Shown: in pieces, positions 32,379 to 41,367 of the stretch
Numbering within the stretch: position 1 is the stretch's first letter
Layout of the letters: each line of letters starts with the position of its first letter
Assembly (NCBI GenBank): GCA_964343805.1
Contig: CAYFLR010000045.1
Span: 1 to 48,925 of the forward strand
DNA from: CAYFLR01 sp964343805
GTDB lineage: Bacteria; Bdellovibrionota_B; Oligoflexia; CAYFLR01
DNA: 48,925 nucleotides
Direction of reading: 5' to 3'
Notes under the pieces: generated by a model
The model's input: the letters and a program-made list of their open reading frames with translations, nothing else
Database searches by the model: none
Told to the model about the DNA's origin: nothing
Position numbers and translations under genes: made by a program

Positions 32379-33284
32379 TTAGGTCATGCTCACTTCTTTG
32401 AGCAGTTTCAAGGGTCCAACTTTATTTAAGCTCTCCATCTGCTTATCATTTGCCAGAAAAAATGATCCCACAAAGCCGAGAGCATTCACAGAGATATCTT
32501 GATAGTACTCTTTACTTCGTGGAACAACTAGCATCCAATCTTTCGTCACGAGTAAGTTATAGGGAAAGGGTTGTTCTAAACTGGAGAGAGAGGAGATCTT
32601 GCCAATATTTTTCAGCGCTTTTTGATAAAGGGATTCAATTTTGCGTCCCGCTGTTTCGTCCTGAGCTATAAAACCAGGAGGAAAGAAACATATCTGATTT
32701 TGAAAGGGTAGCCTCGACGCAGAAACAAGTTGGAAGAAAGGAGCCTTTGCCGGGAAGAGATGGGTGATCGGAAGCTGTTCTTGATTTCTTGCTATGGGGA
32801 GTGGAACGATTTGCAAATGTTTATGAGATTGACTGGCTCCTGCTTCAGCTCCGCCATTGTAGAACCCTAAGGATGGAAACTCTTTCATGCAGCCTGCGAG
32901 AGCGGTGAAATCAAAAAAGTTGAGTAAATTAAGTTGGGGCTCGAACTGGTTGGTGATGAGTAATAGGTGGTGATTTAGGACTCTGAATTTATTCAAAACA
33001 ACTGTATGATGAGGTGGAATCGTTCCGATGGTTAATGCCGGATCGGGGGGATCAAAGGGGTTTTTCTTTACTTTAAAAGTTTGACGATCATAGGTGTCGA
33101 GGGCCTTTTGTTTTAGGCTGGTTACCTGACGGGCAACAAATTCAATATCCTGCTCCATAAAGGAGACTTCGGTGGTGTGAATGGGGAGCAAATCTCCGCA
33201 GGCCAAGGCTGATTCAGAAACTTTAACAGTTTGTTCCCATAGCTGTCCAGGAGTAAGTAAGGAGCTGTTTTTGGACTTGTTCAT
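32379..33284 (-). CDS. ATP adenylyltransferase (Ap4A phosphorylase), HIT/GalT superfamily
   Basis: 301 residues, the usual length for the yeast/cyanobacterial Apa2 type. The catalytic HxHxQ appears in AGASQSHKHLQIVPLPI, after the GGAEAG glycine loop. The N-terminal NPFDPPDPALTIGTIPPHHTVVLNKFRVLNHHLLLITNQFEPQ and C-terminal NLLVTKDWMLVVPRSKE segments are typical of the family's two domains. The enzyme splits diadenosine tetraphosphate with phosphate to ADP and ATP, using the first His as the nucleotidyl carrier, and so removes a stress alarmone. Its ATG overlaps the stop of the cysteine desulfurase gene (ATGA), the third member of a coupled three-gene set. Confidence 0.88.
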   Translation of the reverse strand: MNKSKNSSLLTPGQLWEQTVKVSESALACGDLLPIHTTEVSFMEQDIEFVARQVTSLKQKALDTYDRQTFKVKKNPFDPPDPALTIGTIPPHHTVVLNKFRVLNHHLLLITNQFEPQLNLLNFFDFTALAGCMKEFPSLGFYNGGAEAGASQSHKHLQIVPLPIARNQEQLPITHLFPAKAPFFQLVSASRLPFQNQICFFPPGFIAQDETAGRKIESLYQKALKNIGKISSLSSLEQPFPYNLLVTKDWMLVVPRSKEYYQDISVNALGFVGSFFLANDKQMESLNKVGPLKLLKEVSMT

Positions 33285-34497
33285 TGAAACATCTTTTTTA
33301 TTATATCCAGAGTTTTCACTAAAATATCGATCTCTTCTTTTGTATTGTAAAAAGCAAAAGAGGTCCGTAGCAGGGCAGAAATTCCCAAGCTCTTTAAAAG
33401 CGGTTCTGCACAGTGGTGACCCGCTCGGGTTGCAATACCATGATCATTTAGTAAGGAAGCCATGTCATGGGGATGAATTTGATCCAGGGTAAAGGAAATG
33501 ATACTTGTTTTGTTGGTATTTGCTGCAGGGATATGTATGCCAGGTATTTGGATTAGCTGAGATTGAGCATAGTTAAGGAGCTCTTTTTGCCTTTGGTAAA
33601 TTTGTTCTCTGCCGATTAAATTAATAAATTCAATCGCTGCTCCCAGGCCAATGACCCCACTTACATTGGGAGTGCCGGCTTCAAACTTATTAGGATAAGG
33701 GGCAAATTCACTGGTTTCTAGTGAGGCTGTTTTTACAGTCCCTCCACCTCCGGTGTAGGGTTGCAGGATATTGAACCATTTCTTTTTGCCATATAAAACT
33801 CCAATGCCTGCAGGACCGAGCATTTTGTGAGCGGAAAAGGCATAAAAATCGCAATCTAACTTTTGCACATCCACAGAAAGTGAAGAGACCCCTTGTGCTC
33901 CATCAACTAAGACCGGGATATTTTTTTCATGAGCTATCTTTACAATGTCAGTAATGGGGTTGATGGTACCTAACACATTGGAAGCGTGTGTGACTGCTAT
34001 GAGCTTAGTCCTCTTATTTAGCATGGAAGGCAAATGGGTAAGATCGAGTTCTCCTTCAGGAGTGAGGGGGATAAATTGGAGTTTGCCTTTTAAATTTTGG
34101 CAAAGCAATTGCCATGGAATGAGATTGGCATGATGCTCCATTAGTATAATTTCATCACCTGGTTGGATTATGTTGGTAGCCAAGAGCTGAGCCACTAGAT
34201 TTATAGAGCCTGTGGTTCCGCTGGTGAATAGGATCTCTTCTTTGTGTTCTGCACCAATGAACTTTTGGACTTTAACCCGAATCTCTTCAAAAGTTTTATT
34301 CGCCTTTTCCGCATAAGTGTGCACACCTCGTCTTACACTGGGTATTTGGTACTTTTGAAATTGGAAAATGGCTTGGTTAACCGGCTCTGGCATTAANNNN
34401 NNNNNNCCGCACTATCAAAATAGACGAGGTCTTTCCCTTTGGAGGTGTGGCATAAATGGGGAAAGTTCTGTCTAATACTTGCAATATCGTTATTCAT
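33281..34497 (-). CDS. sufS: SufS/CsdA-type cysteine desulfurase (interrupted by an assembly gap)
   Basis: About 405 residues from the ATG at 34497, which overlaps the stop of the upstream membrane-protein gene. It begins NDIASIRQNFPHL and KGKDLVYFDSA; the 10-N run at 34397-34406 then hides the conserved A-T-T and breaks the frame, before LMPEPVNQAI resumes. PLP-binding Lys lies in YAFSAHKMLGPAGIGVLYG and the catalytic Cys in ATRAGHHCAEPLL, the SufS-type R-x-G-H-H-C. The enzyme takes sulfur from cysteine to make alanine and a persulfide for Fe-S clusters. The usual SufBCD/SufU partners are not in the window. The call is firm; the true gap length would need to be 8 or 11 bases to keep frame. 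Confidence 0.92.
34397..34406. other. Assembly gap of unknown length inside sufS
   Basis: Ten N placed between FDSA and LMPEP in the coding sequence. The two flanks are in different frames at this spacing, so the run is a placeholder. Confidence 0.95.
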
Positions 34498-35267
34498 TTT
34501 GTCTTAATGTAGGGGTGAATAAATGATAACTCTGTGTTTTGTTCTATTTTTTGTAGAGCACTCTCATCTTGATGGGTAATGCGAAGTTGGTCAATCTTGA
34601 ACAACTTCCTATATTGCTCTAGTAGTACGAGTACTGATTCCAGTTGATGATTGAGATGGGCAGTAGCCGTTAAATCCAACACTAAGTTTTGAAACTGTTC
34701 TTCATTAGGAAGGTCATAATAGAGTTGGATGAGGGCCTCTTTAATATGAGCAGGTTTTACTTTTTGAAAATCTTTGCAGATCATTTCAATATAGAGCTCA
34801 TCTTTTTTCTCTTCTACCTCAAAATAAAAGCTGGTTTTAAAAAGATTATTATAAATAGAAAAAAAGATTCCTTTCACTTGATCTGCAAAATAAAGCAACG
34901 GCAATACCTGATGTCCATGGGCCAGATAGTGCATCATCCAGGCTAGATAGACCGCTAAGGCTCCCCATCTTAAGGGAGGTTCAGGAATTAGAAAAAAAGG
35001 TGCAAAGCTACTAAAAAACAAAGCTCCATCAGCCATCAGTTTAGGAAATCTCTCCTTGACCTTTTTATCTTGGATAAAGAAGCGCTTCATAAACCAGCTT
35101 ACTAGCAGCATTAGGAGATAAAGTCCTAATGAGAATGTCAGAATGCGAGAGCCTAAGCGATGGGTCGAATGATTTAAAGCCCACACTGCCTGACTGGAAG
35201 CGCCTGTTATAATACTTGCAATAATTAAAAGGTAATGCCTTTCAAGGGAAGGAACCGGATTTGACAT
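34494..35267 (-). CDS. Integral membrane protein with a cytoplasmic C-terminal domain, unknown function
   Basis: 257 residues. About five hydrophobic stretches in the first 125 residues (LLIIASIITGASSQAVW, ILTFSLGLYLLMLLVSW, ADGALFFSSFAPFFLI, WGALAVYLAWMMHYLA and a shorter one) are followed by a soluble domain (about 145-257) with EEQFQNLVLDLTATAHLNHQLESVLVLLEQYRKL. That part resembles a STAS fold (strand VLDLT, helix LVLLEQ), but without a recognised Ser or Asp motif, so the resemblance is tentative. The stop overlaps the sufS start in ATGA; coupling to a cysteine desulfurase is unusual and may hint at a sulfur-related or regulatory membrane role. Confidence 0.8.
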   Translation of the reverse strand: MSNPVPSLERHYLLIIASIITGASSQAVWALNHSTHRLGSRILTFSLGLYLLMLLVSWFMKRFFIQDKKVKERFPKLMADGALFFSSFAPFFLIPEPPLRWGALAVYLAWMMHYLAHGHQVLPLLYFADQVKGIFFSIYNNLFKTSFYFEVEEKKDELYIEMICKDFQKVKPAHIKEALIQLYYDLPNEEQFQNLVLDLTATAHLNHQLESVLVLLEQYRKLFKIDQLRITHQDESALQKIEQNTELSFIHPYIKTK

Positions 35268-35368
35268 AGAATCTCCTTACTCATAAAATGATGGCCCCTA
35301 TTTTTAAATAGATCCAATCATTTTACAATGGTAATTTATGGCAGTTTAAAAAAATATAAAGGAAACTG

Positions 35369-36070
35369 ATGCTGGAACCCATAGCTAATCCAAATATCTT
35401 GCATAAAACAAAGGGGCATTTTTCTACCAGCTGGCAGGTAGATATGAATGTTGACGAACTCATAGAGTGGAGTGCTCTCTCCATTCCCGATCAAATGAGT
35501 AAGGCTGTTGCTAAAAGGAAAATTGAATATCTGGCCGGGCGATATTGTGCTCAGCAGGCCATGAAGAAGTGTGGCTTCAAAGAGACGGCTGTGGTCGGCC
35601 TAAACAAAGAAGATCGAGCTCCTGTTTGGCCAAAAGGAATAATTGGCTCCATAACTCATACTGGAGGGTTTGTCTCAGCCGTTGCTGATTTTGCATCTCA
35701 TATTCGGGGGGTAGGCATTGATACGGAAAAAATCATTACTCAAAAATCTGAAGCCTCTTTAGAGAGAATGGTTCTGAATCCTCCTGAATTTGAACTCGCA
35801 GAGACTCTATGTCCGGAAGTTATAAGTCAGCATGAGTTTTACACTTTGGTTTTCTCTGCCAAAGAGAGTATTTATAAGTGCTTATACCCTTTGGTAGGAC
35901 GCTTCTTTGGCTTTAAAGATGCGAATATTGTAATGGTTGATCTGTCCAAGAGGTGTTGGCAATTTCAATTGACTACCCACCTTCATCAGAATTTTCCCAA
36001 GGGCTTTGAGGGGATAGGGAAATTTGCACTCGATTCGAATCTGGTTCACACTGCATTTGAACTCTTATAA
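35369..36070 (+). CDS. 4'-phosphopantetheinyl transferase (EntD/Sfp-type)
   Basis: 233 residues. AVAKRKIEYLAGRYCAQQAMKKCGF, APVWPKGIIGSITHTGGFVSAVAD, IRGVGIDTEKI and FSAKESIYKCLYPLVGRFFGFKDA reproduce the family's four motifs, with the GxGIDxE and F-S-x-K-E-x-x-x-K active-site residues. The enzyme moves phosphopantetheine from CoA onto Ser of a carrier protein. It is in the EntD subtype (IGSITHT) rather than AcpS, so it may serve a peptide or polyketide synthase, yet no such gene is in the window. ATG at 35369 with AAGGAAA just upstream; it stands alone, divergent from the membrane-protein operon. Confidence 0.92.
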   Translation: MLEPIANPNILHKTKGHFSTSWQVDMNVDELIEWSALSIPDQMSKAVAKRKIEYLAGRYCAQQAMKKCGFKETAVVGLNKEDRAPVWPKGIIGSITHTGGFVSAVADFASHIRGVGIDTEKIITQKSEASLERMVLNPPEFELAETLCPEVISQHEFYTLVFSAKESIYKCLYPLVGRFFGFKDANIVMVDLSKRCWQFQLTTHLHQNFPKGFEGIGKFALDSNLVHTAFELL

Positions 36071-36179
36071 CCACTTAAATTTAAAAAGAAAAATTGCTTA
36101 TTTAAAGTCTGCCTTTCCCTATGTCGATAAGTAAGGTGTTAATTTTTTAGATTTCTCCATCACTGAGAGGGTTTCATAT

Positions 36180-37064
36180 ATGATCAAGCATAAATTCTGG
36201 TTTAGCTTTATCTCAACCTTTTTATTTATCCTGGTTTTGGCCTATCAGAATTGTGATGGGACCCCTAATAGAGTGATCTCTAAGAATCAGAGCTCCGTGA
36301 AAGGGGGAATTGGATCTCCTTTGAGTCCGACTGACACTAAAGTGGAGAAACAAGATCATGGAAAATCGGTGGAAAAGCTAATTTCAGGACTTCCAACCAT
36401 TTTGGAGGTGGACTGCAACTTAGCTTGGGAACAATTTATAAAGAATAAAGAGGTGGGACAGTTTCGAACCTATCGGATGAAAAGTTTGTCTCAGATAGAG
36501 GGAGAAAAGCCACACTCCTTTCAATATGAAACTGAGGATACCATCACGGTGGTTGAAATCACTGAAAACCACATGACTGAAAATACAGTCACCAAATATG
36601 ATAAAACTTTGTTAGAGCAGCTTTTAGCCAGTCAGCCTGAATATCAAGACAAATTGAAGGTGAATGAGGATGTGGGGCAGCCCTATGAATCGACAGTTAT
36701 TTCTCATAAAACCAAAGCGAATGTTAAAACTGCTTGTGAAAGTGGTCAAAATTCTATGGTGGTCACTGGAACCACCTTTATGAATTCTAGTGACGGGATA
36801 GGAGGAATAGAGATCCTAGAACAGAAGTTAGACACGGTAACCGTTCAGGCTGGGACCTTTATGGCTCAATATTTAAAAACTCGTCATGTGGTCACTGGAG
36901 AGAATGGGAGTGAAGGGACCTACTTGAGTGAAACCTGGCAAAATGAAAAGTATGGGATCGTTAAAACCATTACCCAGGCTATAAAAACTGAAAAGGCGAG
37001 CTCTGGAGATCTAATCCAAAGCTCGCAAGAAATTGTGACAGAATTGATTGAAGTCAATTATTAA
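36180..37064 (+). CDS. Lipoprotein of unknown function
   Basis: 294 residues. The signal peptide ends LAYQNC (Cys25), a lipobox form with Asn before the Cys that I associate with Bdellovibrio relatives, from memory. After a short linker, residues about 80-294 alternate polar and hydrophobic (FRTYRMKSLSQIEG, YETEDTITVVEITENHM, VTVQAGTFMAQYLKTRHVVTG, YLSETWQNEKYGIVKTI), and look like a beta-sandwich or LolA-like fold of the type that gives DUF-like outer-membrane lipoproteins; no named family is claimed. It converges on the 37068-37598 gene, with three bases between. Confidence 0.75.
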   Translation: MIKHKFWFSFISTFLFILVLAYQNCDGTPNRVISKNQSSVKGGIGSPLSPTDTKVEKQDHGKSVEKLISGLPTILEVDCNLAWEQFIKNKEVGQFRTYRMKSLSQIEGEKPHSFQYETEDTITVVEITENHMTENTVTKYDKTLLEQLLASQPEYQDKLKVNEDVGQPYESTVISHKTKANVKTACESGQNSMVVTGTTFMNSSDGIGGIEILEQKLDTVTVQAGTFMAQYLKTRHVVTGENGSEGTYLSETWQNEKYGIVKTITQAIKTEKASSGDLIQSSQEIVTELIEVNY

Positions 37065-37067
37065 ATC

Positions 37068-37598
37068 CTAATAAAGCTGACAAACCATTGGCAATGTGGT
37101 TCCAAAGTGATCTTGAATCCAACTCATAATCATTACAGTGCGGAATAGGGGCTCTCCCTCCTCAATTTTCTTCACAGGAAGTAAAAATTGAGTGGATCCT
37201 ATATTATCTAAACCGAGGTCGTAACGCAGATGATCTTTATATTTTCTGGGTCGATAGGAAGGATCATTGTCTATGGTTTCCCCGTTTTGATAGCCTTGAG
37301 CCCAGATAAAGAGTTTATCATTTTGATAAGAGTAAGCTCTGTTGACATCTTCAGGATAGGTGATTGTAAAGTTACCTGAGTAGTTATTGAGACTGTAAAC
37401 AGTTTTATCTCCTTGCTGCTTTTTTTCGATTTGGCCTCGAACATTCGCCTGAACATAAAAACCGTCCGCTTCCCAATACCCAATGCTGCCACAAACCAGG
37501 TTATTCTTTTGCAGTGAAGTGGTTTCTGCATGTAGGTCGTTAAAGCCCATAGCCATAAAAGAAAGAGTTATTATAAGTGCTAAATAGATATATCTCAT
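37068..37598 (-). CDS. Small secreted protein of unknown function
   Basis: 176 residues with a signal peptide ending NDLHA before ETTSL. Two Cys (NNLVCGSIGYW near the N-terminus and MVCQLY near the end) probably form a disulfide. The middle is beta-rich (GFYVQANVRGQIEKK, SLNNYSGNFTITYPEDVN, DKLFIWAQGYQNG). No family recognised. AGGAGAAT precedes the ATG at 37598, which is a normal ribosome site. It ends three bases from the convergent lipoprotein stop. Confidence 0.72.
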   Translation of the reverse strand: MRYIYLALIITLSFMAMGFNDLHAETTSLQKNNLVCGSIGYWEADGFYVQANVRGQIEKKQQGDKTVYSLNNYSGNFTITYPEDVNRAYSYQNDKLFIWAQGYQNGETIDNDPSYRPRKYKDHLRYDLGLDNIGSTQFLLPVKKIEEGEPLFRTVMIMSWIQDHFGTTLPMVCQLY

Positions 37599-37725
37599 GA
37601 GATTCTCCTTTAAAAATTTGATTTGCCACTCAGTGTGGCTATGAACAACTTTATAAGAGAAGTTAAAAGATAAATCAATTATATTAACAATATTGTACTT
37701 ATCTAATAATTAGATTTATAAAGGC

Positions 37726-38907
37726 TTAGGCTACCGCTTGTAGTAACTGCTCCGCTCGATCGTGAGAGGTATTAATACTTAGGACCTTTTTCAGAAAGTA
37801 AATGCCTTGATCCATCTCTTCCAAATGGAGATAGGCTAGGGCTAAGTTAAAGAGAATCCGCACATCATTGGGCGATCTTTTTAGAGCCATTTTGTAATAC
37901 TTAATGGCTTCTGGAATCTGATTTTTTCTTCTTAAAATAATGGCCATTAAGTTGAAAACTTCGATGCACTCTTTGGGGTCACTGATGGTCAACTTCTTTA
38001 AAAGTAAATAAGCTCTTTTAAATTGTCTTAGTTTAATGAAACATTTGCATTGAAGAATTTTGAGATTATTGGGTATTGTTTCTAGATATTTCCAATATTT
38101 CATTAATAATTTAATCACTTTTTCAGGAGGAGAAAGGCGAAACAGGGTTTTGGCCAAATAGTGCAGTAGGTAAGCGTTGTCACTGTTACCTTCTTTGATC
38201 AGTAAAGAGGGTATATGATCTAGCAATGTTTCGTCTTTTTTAAGGATAGCTTGTTCATATTGCATACAACGAGCAATGACGTTGTGTCCATCAATTGCAC
38301 AGGCTCGATTTAAGTGATAATTCATTTTATCGGTGTTTCCGTCTTTCTGATAAGCGAGGGCCATCTCAAAATTAGACCTAGAAGAGTCTGGGGTTCGTTT
38401 GTAAATCTTCTCCACAATACTCTTAAAAATAGAAAAGTTTTTGCTTAAATAAGCACTTTTACTCTGGCTGAAGCTGTTTTCAATTCCTTTGGGTGAATTA
38501 AAGTCAGCCACTGTTTTTTCAATAGCCAATTTCATAGTGGAAAGTTTAAATGGAGCCATTAATAGCGACTTTATACCGTATTCTTTAAATATAGGGAGCT
38601 GATTTTGAACAATATCTTCCGTCACTGTTTTCTCACCTGTGAAGGCAATGATAGGCATATTCAAAATCTCTCGTTGGCTTTTCACTACTTTTACAAAACG
38701 ACATTCCTGTTTCATCATAAGGTCGAGATCACAAAGTATGAGATGAAATGTTTGTTCCTTACATATATTAATCGCTTCCAGGCAGTTGGGTACATAAATC
38801 ACTTTGTATTCATCTGAATCAATATACAAGGCTACTTTATTGGCTAAAATCACATCATCTGATACAATCAAAACGGCTTTTTTTCGACTTATACTAAAAG
38901 GTTTCAT
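37726..38907 (-). CDS. Receiver-like domain with TPR repeats
   Basis: 393 residues from the ATG at 38907, preferred because AAGGA lies eight bases upstream; a longer TTG start at 38949 is possible. Residues 9-130 are receiver-like: KAVLIVSDDVI, FHLILCDLDLM with Asp60, and MPIIAFTGEK, but the conserved Lys is Ala118 in LLMAPFK, so phosphorylation chemistry is probably impaired. Residues about 180-390 are TPRs (EMALAYQKDGNTDKMNYHLNRA, VRILFNLALAYLHLEEMDQG). It has the same domain plan as the protein at 25008-26273. It is divergent from the beta-propeller lipoprotein, and a 17-base inverted repeat (AAATGT and ACATTT arms) lies 17-33 bases upstream of the start (38924-38940). Confidence 0.85.
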   Translation of the reverse strand: MKPFSISRKKAVLIVSDDVILANKVALYIDSDEYKVIYVPNCLEAINICKEQTFHLILCDLDLMMKQECRFVKVVKSQREILNMPIIAFTGEKTVTEDIVQNQLPIFKEYGIKSLLMAPFKLSTMKLAIEKTVADFNSPKGIENSFSQSKSAYLSKNFSIFKSIVEKIYKRTPDSSRSNFEMALAYQKDGNTDKMNYHLNRACAIDGHNVIARCMQYEQAILKKDETLLDHIPSLLIKEGNSDNAYLLHYLAKTLFRLSPPEKVIKLLMKYWKYLETIPNNLKILQCKCFIKLRQFKRAYLLLKKLTISDPKECIEVFNLMAIILRRKNQIPEAIKYYKMALKRSPNDVRILFNLALAYLHLEEMDQGIYFLKKVLSINTSHDRAEQLLQAVA

Positions 38908-39025
38908 GCCTATGGTCCTTATTAAATGTATTAAACATTTGCTGTGCAACTGCCACCGTTATCGGAAAAAGTCTCAATATACTCAAATATTTCTGAATAA
39001 TGATTTAAATTCGAGGGGTTAAGAG

Positions 39026-41332
39026 ATGGGGAAATACGAAGTTCCTTTTAAGCGGCAAATAGCTCTATTTCTGATGTTGACCTTATTTGTAGTGGTGGCC
39101 TGTCAGGGAGATGATGAGGATTCTAAAAAAGAAGAGGATGACCCTATCAGCCATGAACCCGATGATAATTCAGGCTTTAATGCGGAGTTTTATTCAAAAT
39201 TGCGAGCAGAGTGTCATGAAAATGCGGCAAAAATTTACTGGCACAGCGAAAACGACTATGTGGGATACCCTATTTTTTATTTGAAAGACTTTAATGAACG
39301 CCCCCTTTGTCATCAGAAGAACATTGATTGTGAAGAAAGAAATGGGGAATTAAAAATCAAGGGATTACCAAAAAGAGAGGAGTATAATTTCTATACTCGC
39401 ATCGGACCTGTCAGTGATAATGAAGAGGAAAATATCTCAATAATTGAGTGTAGAATAGAACATACTTCTGATGAGGATTACCCCGGTGAGGAAAATGAGA
39501 GTGATGAAAGTTCCTCCAATGGCTCCTCTGGGCCCTTACGACCCAGTGATGTGAGTGCGTCAACTGATATGAGATTGGTAAAATCTACTTCTGAAGATTT
39601 ATCTATTGTACCCACCTTGCTGAGCGGAGAGACTTCCTTTACTGATCATGCCACTAGTTTTTCTGGAACTGCAGTGATTGCTTCCTATGGCCCTTTAACA
39701 GTTGTAAATAACTCTGTGAGTCCTCAAAATCTGAACTCTAATAATTATGAACAATTGGATGCCGGGTATTTAGATGCCTGGAGCCATGACTTCACCATTG
39801 ATATTGATGTGACAGCCCACTTTCCTGATGGAGCTGAGCAAGCATGTCGATTTCTGACACCTTATCACAATATGGGATGTAATTTGGGAGCCTTTGAAAT
39901 ATCAGAAAGTGATATTTTAGGAGGAGATTTGGTGGTGGAGGCCTATGCAGCCAATGGCTCTTCGAATGATGAAAGTCGAGCTTCTCCAATAAGAACTGTC
40001 CGTTATATTGTTAATCAGATTACCAACACCAGAAGTGATCAGAGTTTAGATGACCTAGATACCAGTGCTACTATTTTGACAGTGTTTAATAATGATCTCT
40101 TCTTTAAGGGAAAAAATAATGCCGGAACCGAAATGGTTTTCCGTTACCGAGATAGCACCGAGTATTTAACCCAATTTACCAATTTTAATAGTAACCAAGA
40201 CAATACCACCTGGATGTTTCCTTTTGAGAATCATCTCTTTTTTGATGCAACAGCTGCCTCTGGAGGAACAGAGCACACTCTCTTTAGTTGGAACGAAACA
40301 AATGGCTTTACCAAAATTTTTTCAGGGGGTCCCACCGCGAATCCGCACTCACCGGTGGCCTATAAAGATAAACTCTTTTTTGTGGGACATAAAGGGTCAG
40401 GAGTCTATGATTATCTAGCCTATGATGCTGAGAGGGGAAAAGTCTACAGTGTGGCTGATTCTGATTCAGGAAATGATGATGGTTCAAAATACCCATATGT
40501 GTATAAAGATAGATTATATTTTATCTCCAAATCCTCTGGTATGTATCGTCTTCATCGTTATGTAGAAAATGATAATGGCAACTCTTTTTCTCAGATCACC
40601 CACTTTAGTTCGGGTGATGATTTCGATTTAACTTCTTCTCCTCTTTATATTGAAAATGAGGGACATCTCTATCTGGTGGGGGGAAGTACCAGTAGCCCTG
40701 CCGATTACAAACTCTATGAACTTAATAACTCTAATGGGAATTTAATTTTAGTTTCTAACCCGCGTAATAATAGTTCAGCCAATGATTTCTCCGATGCCAG
40801 AGAGTTGGTGGCCTTTGAGGGGGATCTTTACTTTACGGGAAGAAACCAAAATAGCTATTCCAAACTCTATCGTTACGATGCAACTCTTGATCAAACCATT
40901 CAAATCACTAACACCAGGGGAAATTGGGATAATGATACCCCTAAGTATTTAACCATTATGGATGATCAACTCTACTTTAGCCTCAATGATCGCTCTTATC
41001 TGAATAGACTTTTTAGTTACAGTCAAGAAGATGGCTTGCGTTTAGTAGGAGTTATAAATACTGACATTTCTGATTATCCTTCTCAGCTGACCGTTTACAA
41101 CGGTCAGCTCTATTTTACAGCCTATCGGCAGAGTGGGGTAAGAAAACTCTTTGCCTATGATCTTGAGTACCACACCATTATTCAAGTCTCTAATACTGCC
41201 AATAATAATGCGGTTTCTGATGATCCAAAAATACTTGGTCTGTATGACAACCAGTTAGTGATGAGTTCTATCACTGAGAATGGGGGGAGAAAATTGTACC
41301 TGGTGTGTGAAACCACGGCCGATTGTAATTAG
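39026..41332 (+). CDS. Lipoprotein with beta-propeller-like repeats (ELWxxDGT-type)
   Basis: 768 residues. A canonical lipobox (FVVVAC, Cys27) is followed by a strongly acidic, Ser/Gly-rich stretch and an Ig-like part. From about residue 350 there are about seven repeats of the form (D/N)-x-L-(F/Y)-F-x-(A/G)-x-(D/N/S)... then G-x-x-(L/Y)-x-x-Y-D or F-S-W/Y, e.g. NDLFFKGKNNAGTEMVFRYR, DQLYFSLNDRSYLNRLFSY and GQLYFTAYRQSGVRKLFAYD. This is the pattern of propeller blades found in many surface and hyalin-like proteins, often used for binding. ATG with GAGGGG upstream. Its stop is 36 bases from the convergent kinase gene. No enzyme motif seen. Confidence 0.8.
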   Translation: MGKYEVPFKRQIALFLMLTLFVVVACQGDDEDSKKEEDDPISHEPDDNSGFNAEFYSKLRAECHENAAKIYWHSENDYVGYPIFYLKDFNERPLCHQKNIDCEERNGELKIKGLPKREEYNFYTRIGPVSDNEEENISIIECRIEHTSDEDYPGEENESDESSSNGSSGPLRPSDVSASTDMRLVKSTSEDLSIVPTLLSGETSFTDHATSFSGTAVIASYGPLTVVNNSVSPQNLNSNNYEQLDAGYLDAWSHDFTIDIDVTAHFPDGAEQACRFLTPYHNMGCNLGAFEISESDILGGDLVVEAYAANGSSNDESRASPIRTVRYIVNQITNTRSDQSLDDLDTSATILTVFNNDLFFKGKNNAGTEMVFRYRDSTEYLTQFTNFNSNQDNTTWMFPFENHLFFDATAASGGTEHTLFSWNETNGFTKIFSGGPTANPHSPVAYKDKLFFVGHKGSGVYDYLAYDAERGKVYSVADSDSGNDDGSKYPYVYKDRLYFISKSSGMYRLHRYVENDNGNSFSQITHFSSGDDFDLTSSPLYIENEGHLYLVGGSTSSPADYKLYELNNSNGNLILVSNPRNNSSANDFSDARELVAFEGDLYFTGRNQNSYSKLYRYDATLDQTIQITNTRGNWDNDTPKYLTIMDDQLYFSLNDRSYLNRLFSYSQEDGLRLVGVINTDISDYPSQLTVYNGQLYFTAYRQSGVRKLFAYDLEYHTIIQVSNTANNNAVSDDPKILGLYDNQLVMSSITENGGRKLYLVCETTADCN

Positions 41333-41367
41333 CCAACTCATAGCTTCAGTTTCCGGGTGCCAACTAA

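Noticed and set aside
35369..36070. Phosphopantetheinyl transferase as a sign of a nearby NRPS/PKS cluster
   Set aside because: No carrier-protein or synthase domain occurs in the window.
38908..38949. Longer TTG start for the receiver-TPR protein
   Set aside because: It adds 14 residues unrelated to receivers, and the ATG at 38907 has a better placed ribosome site.
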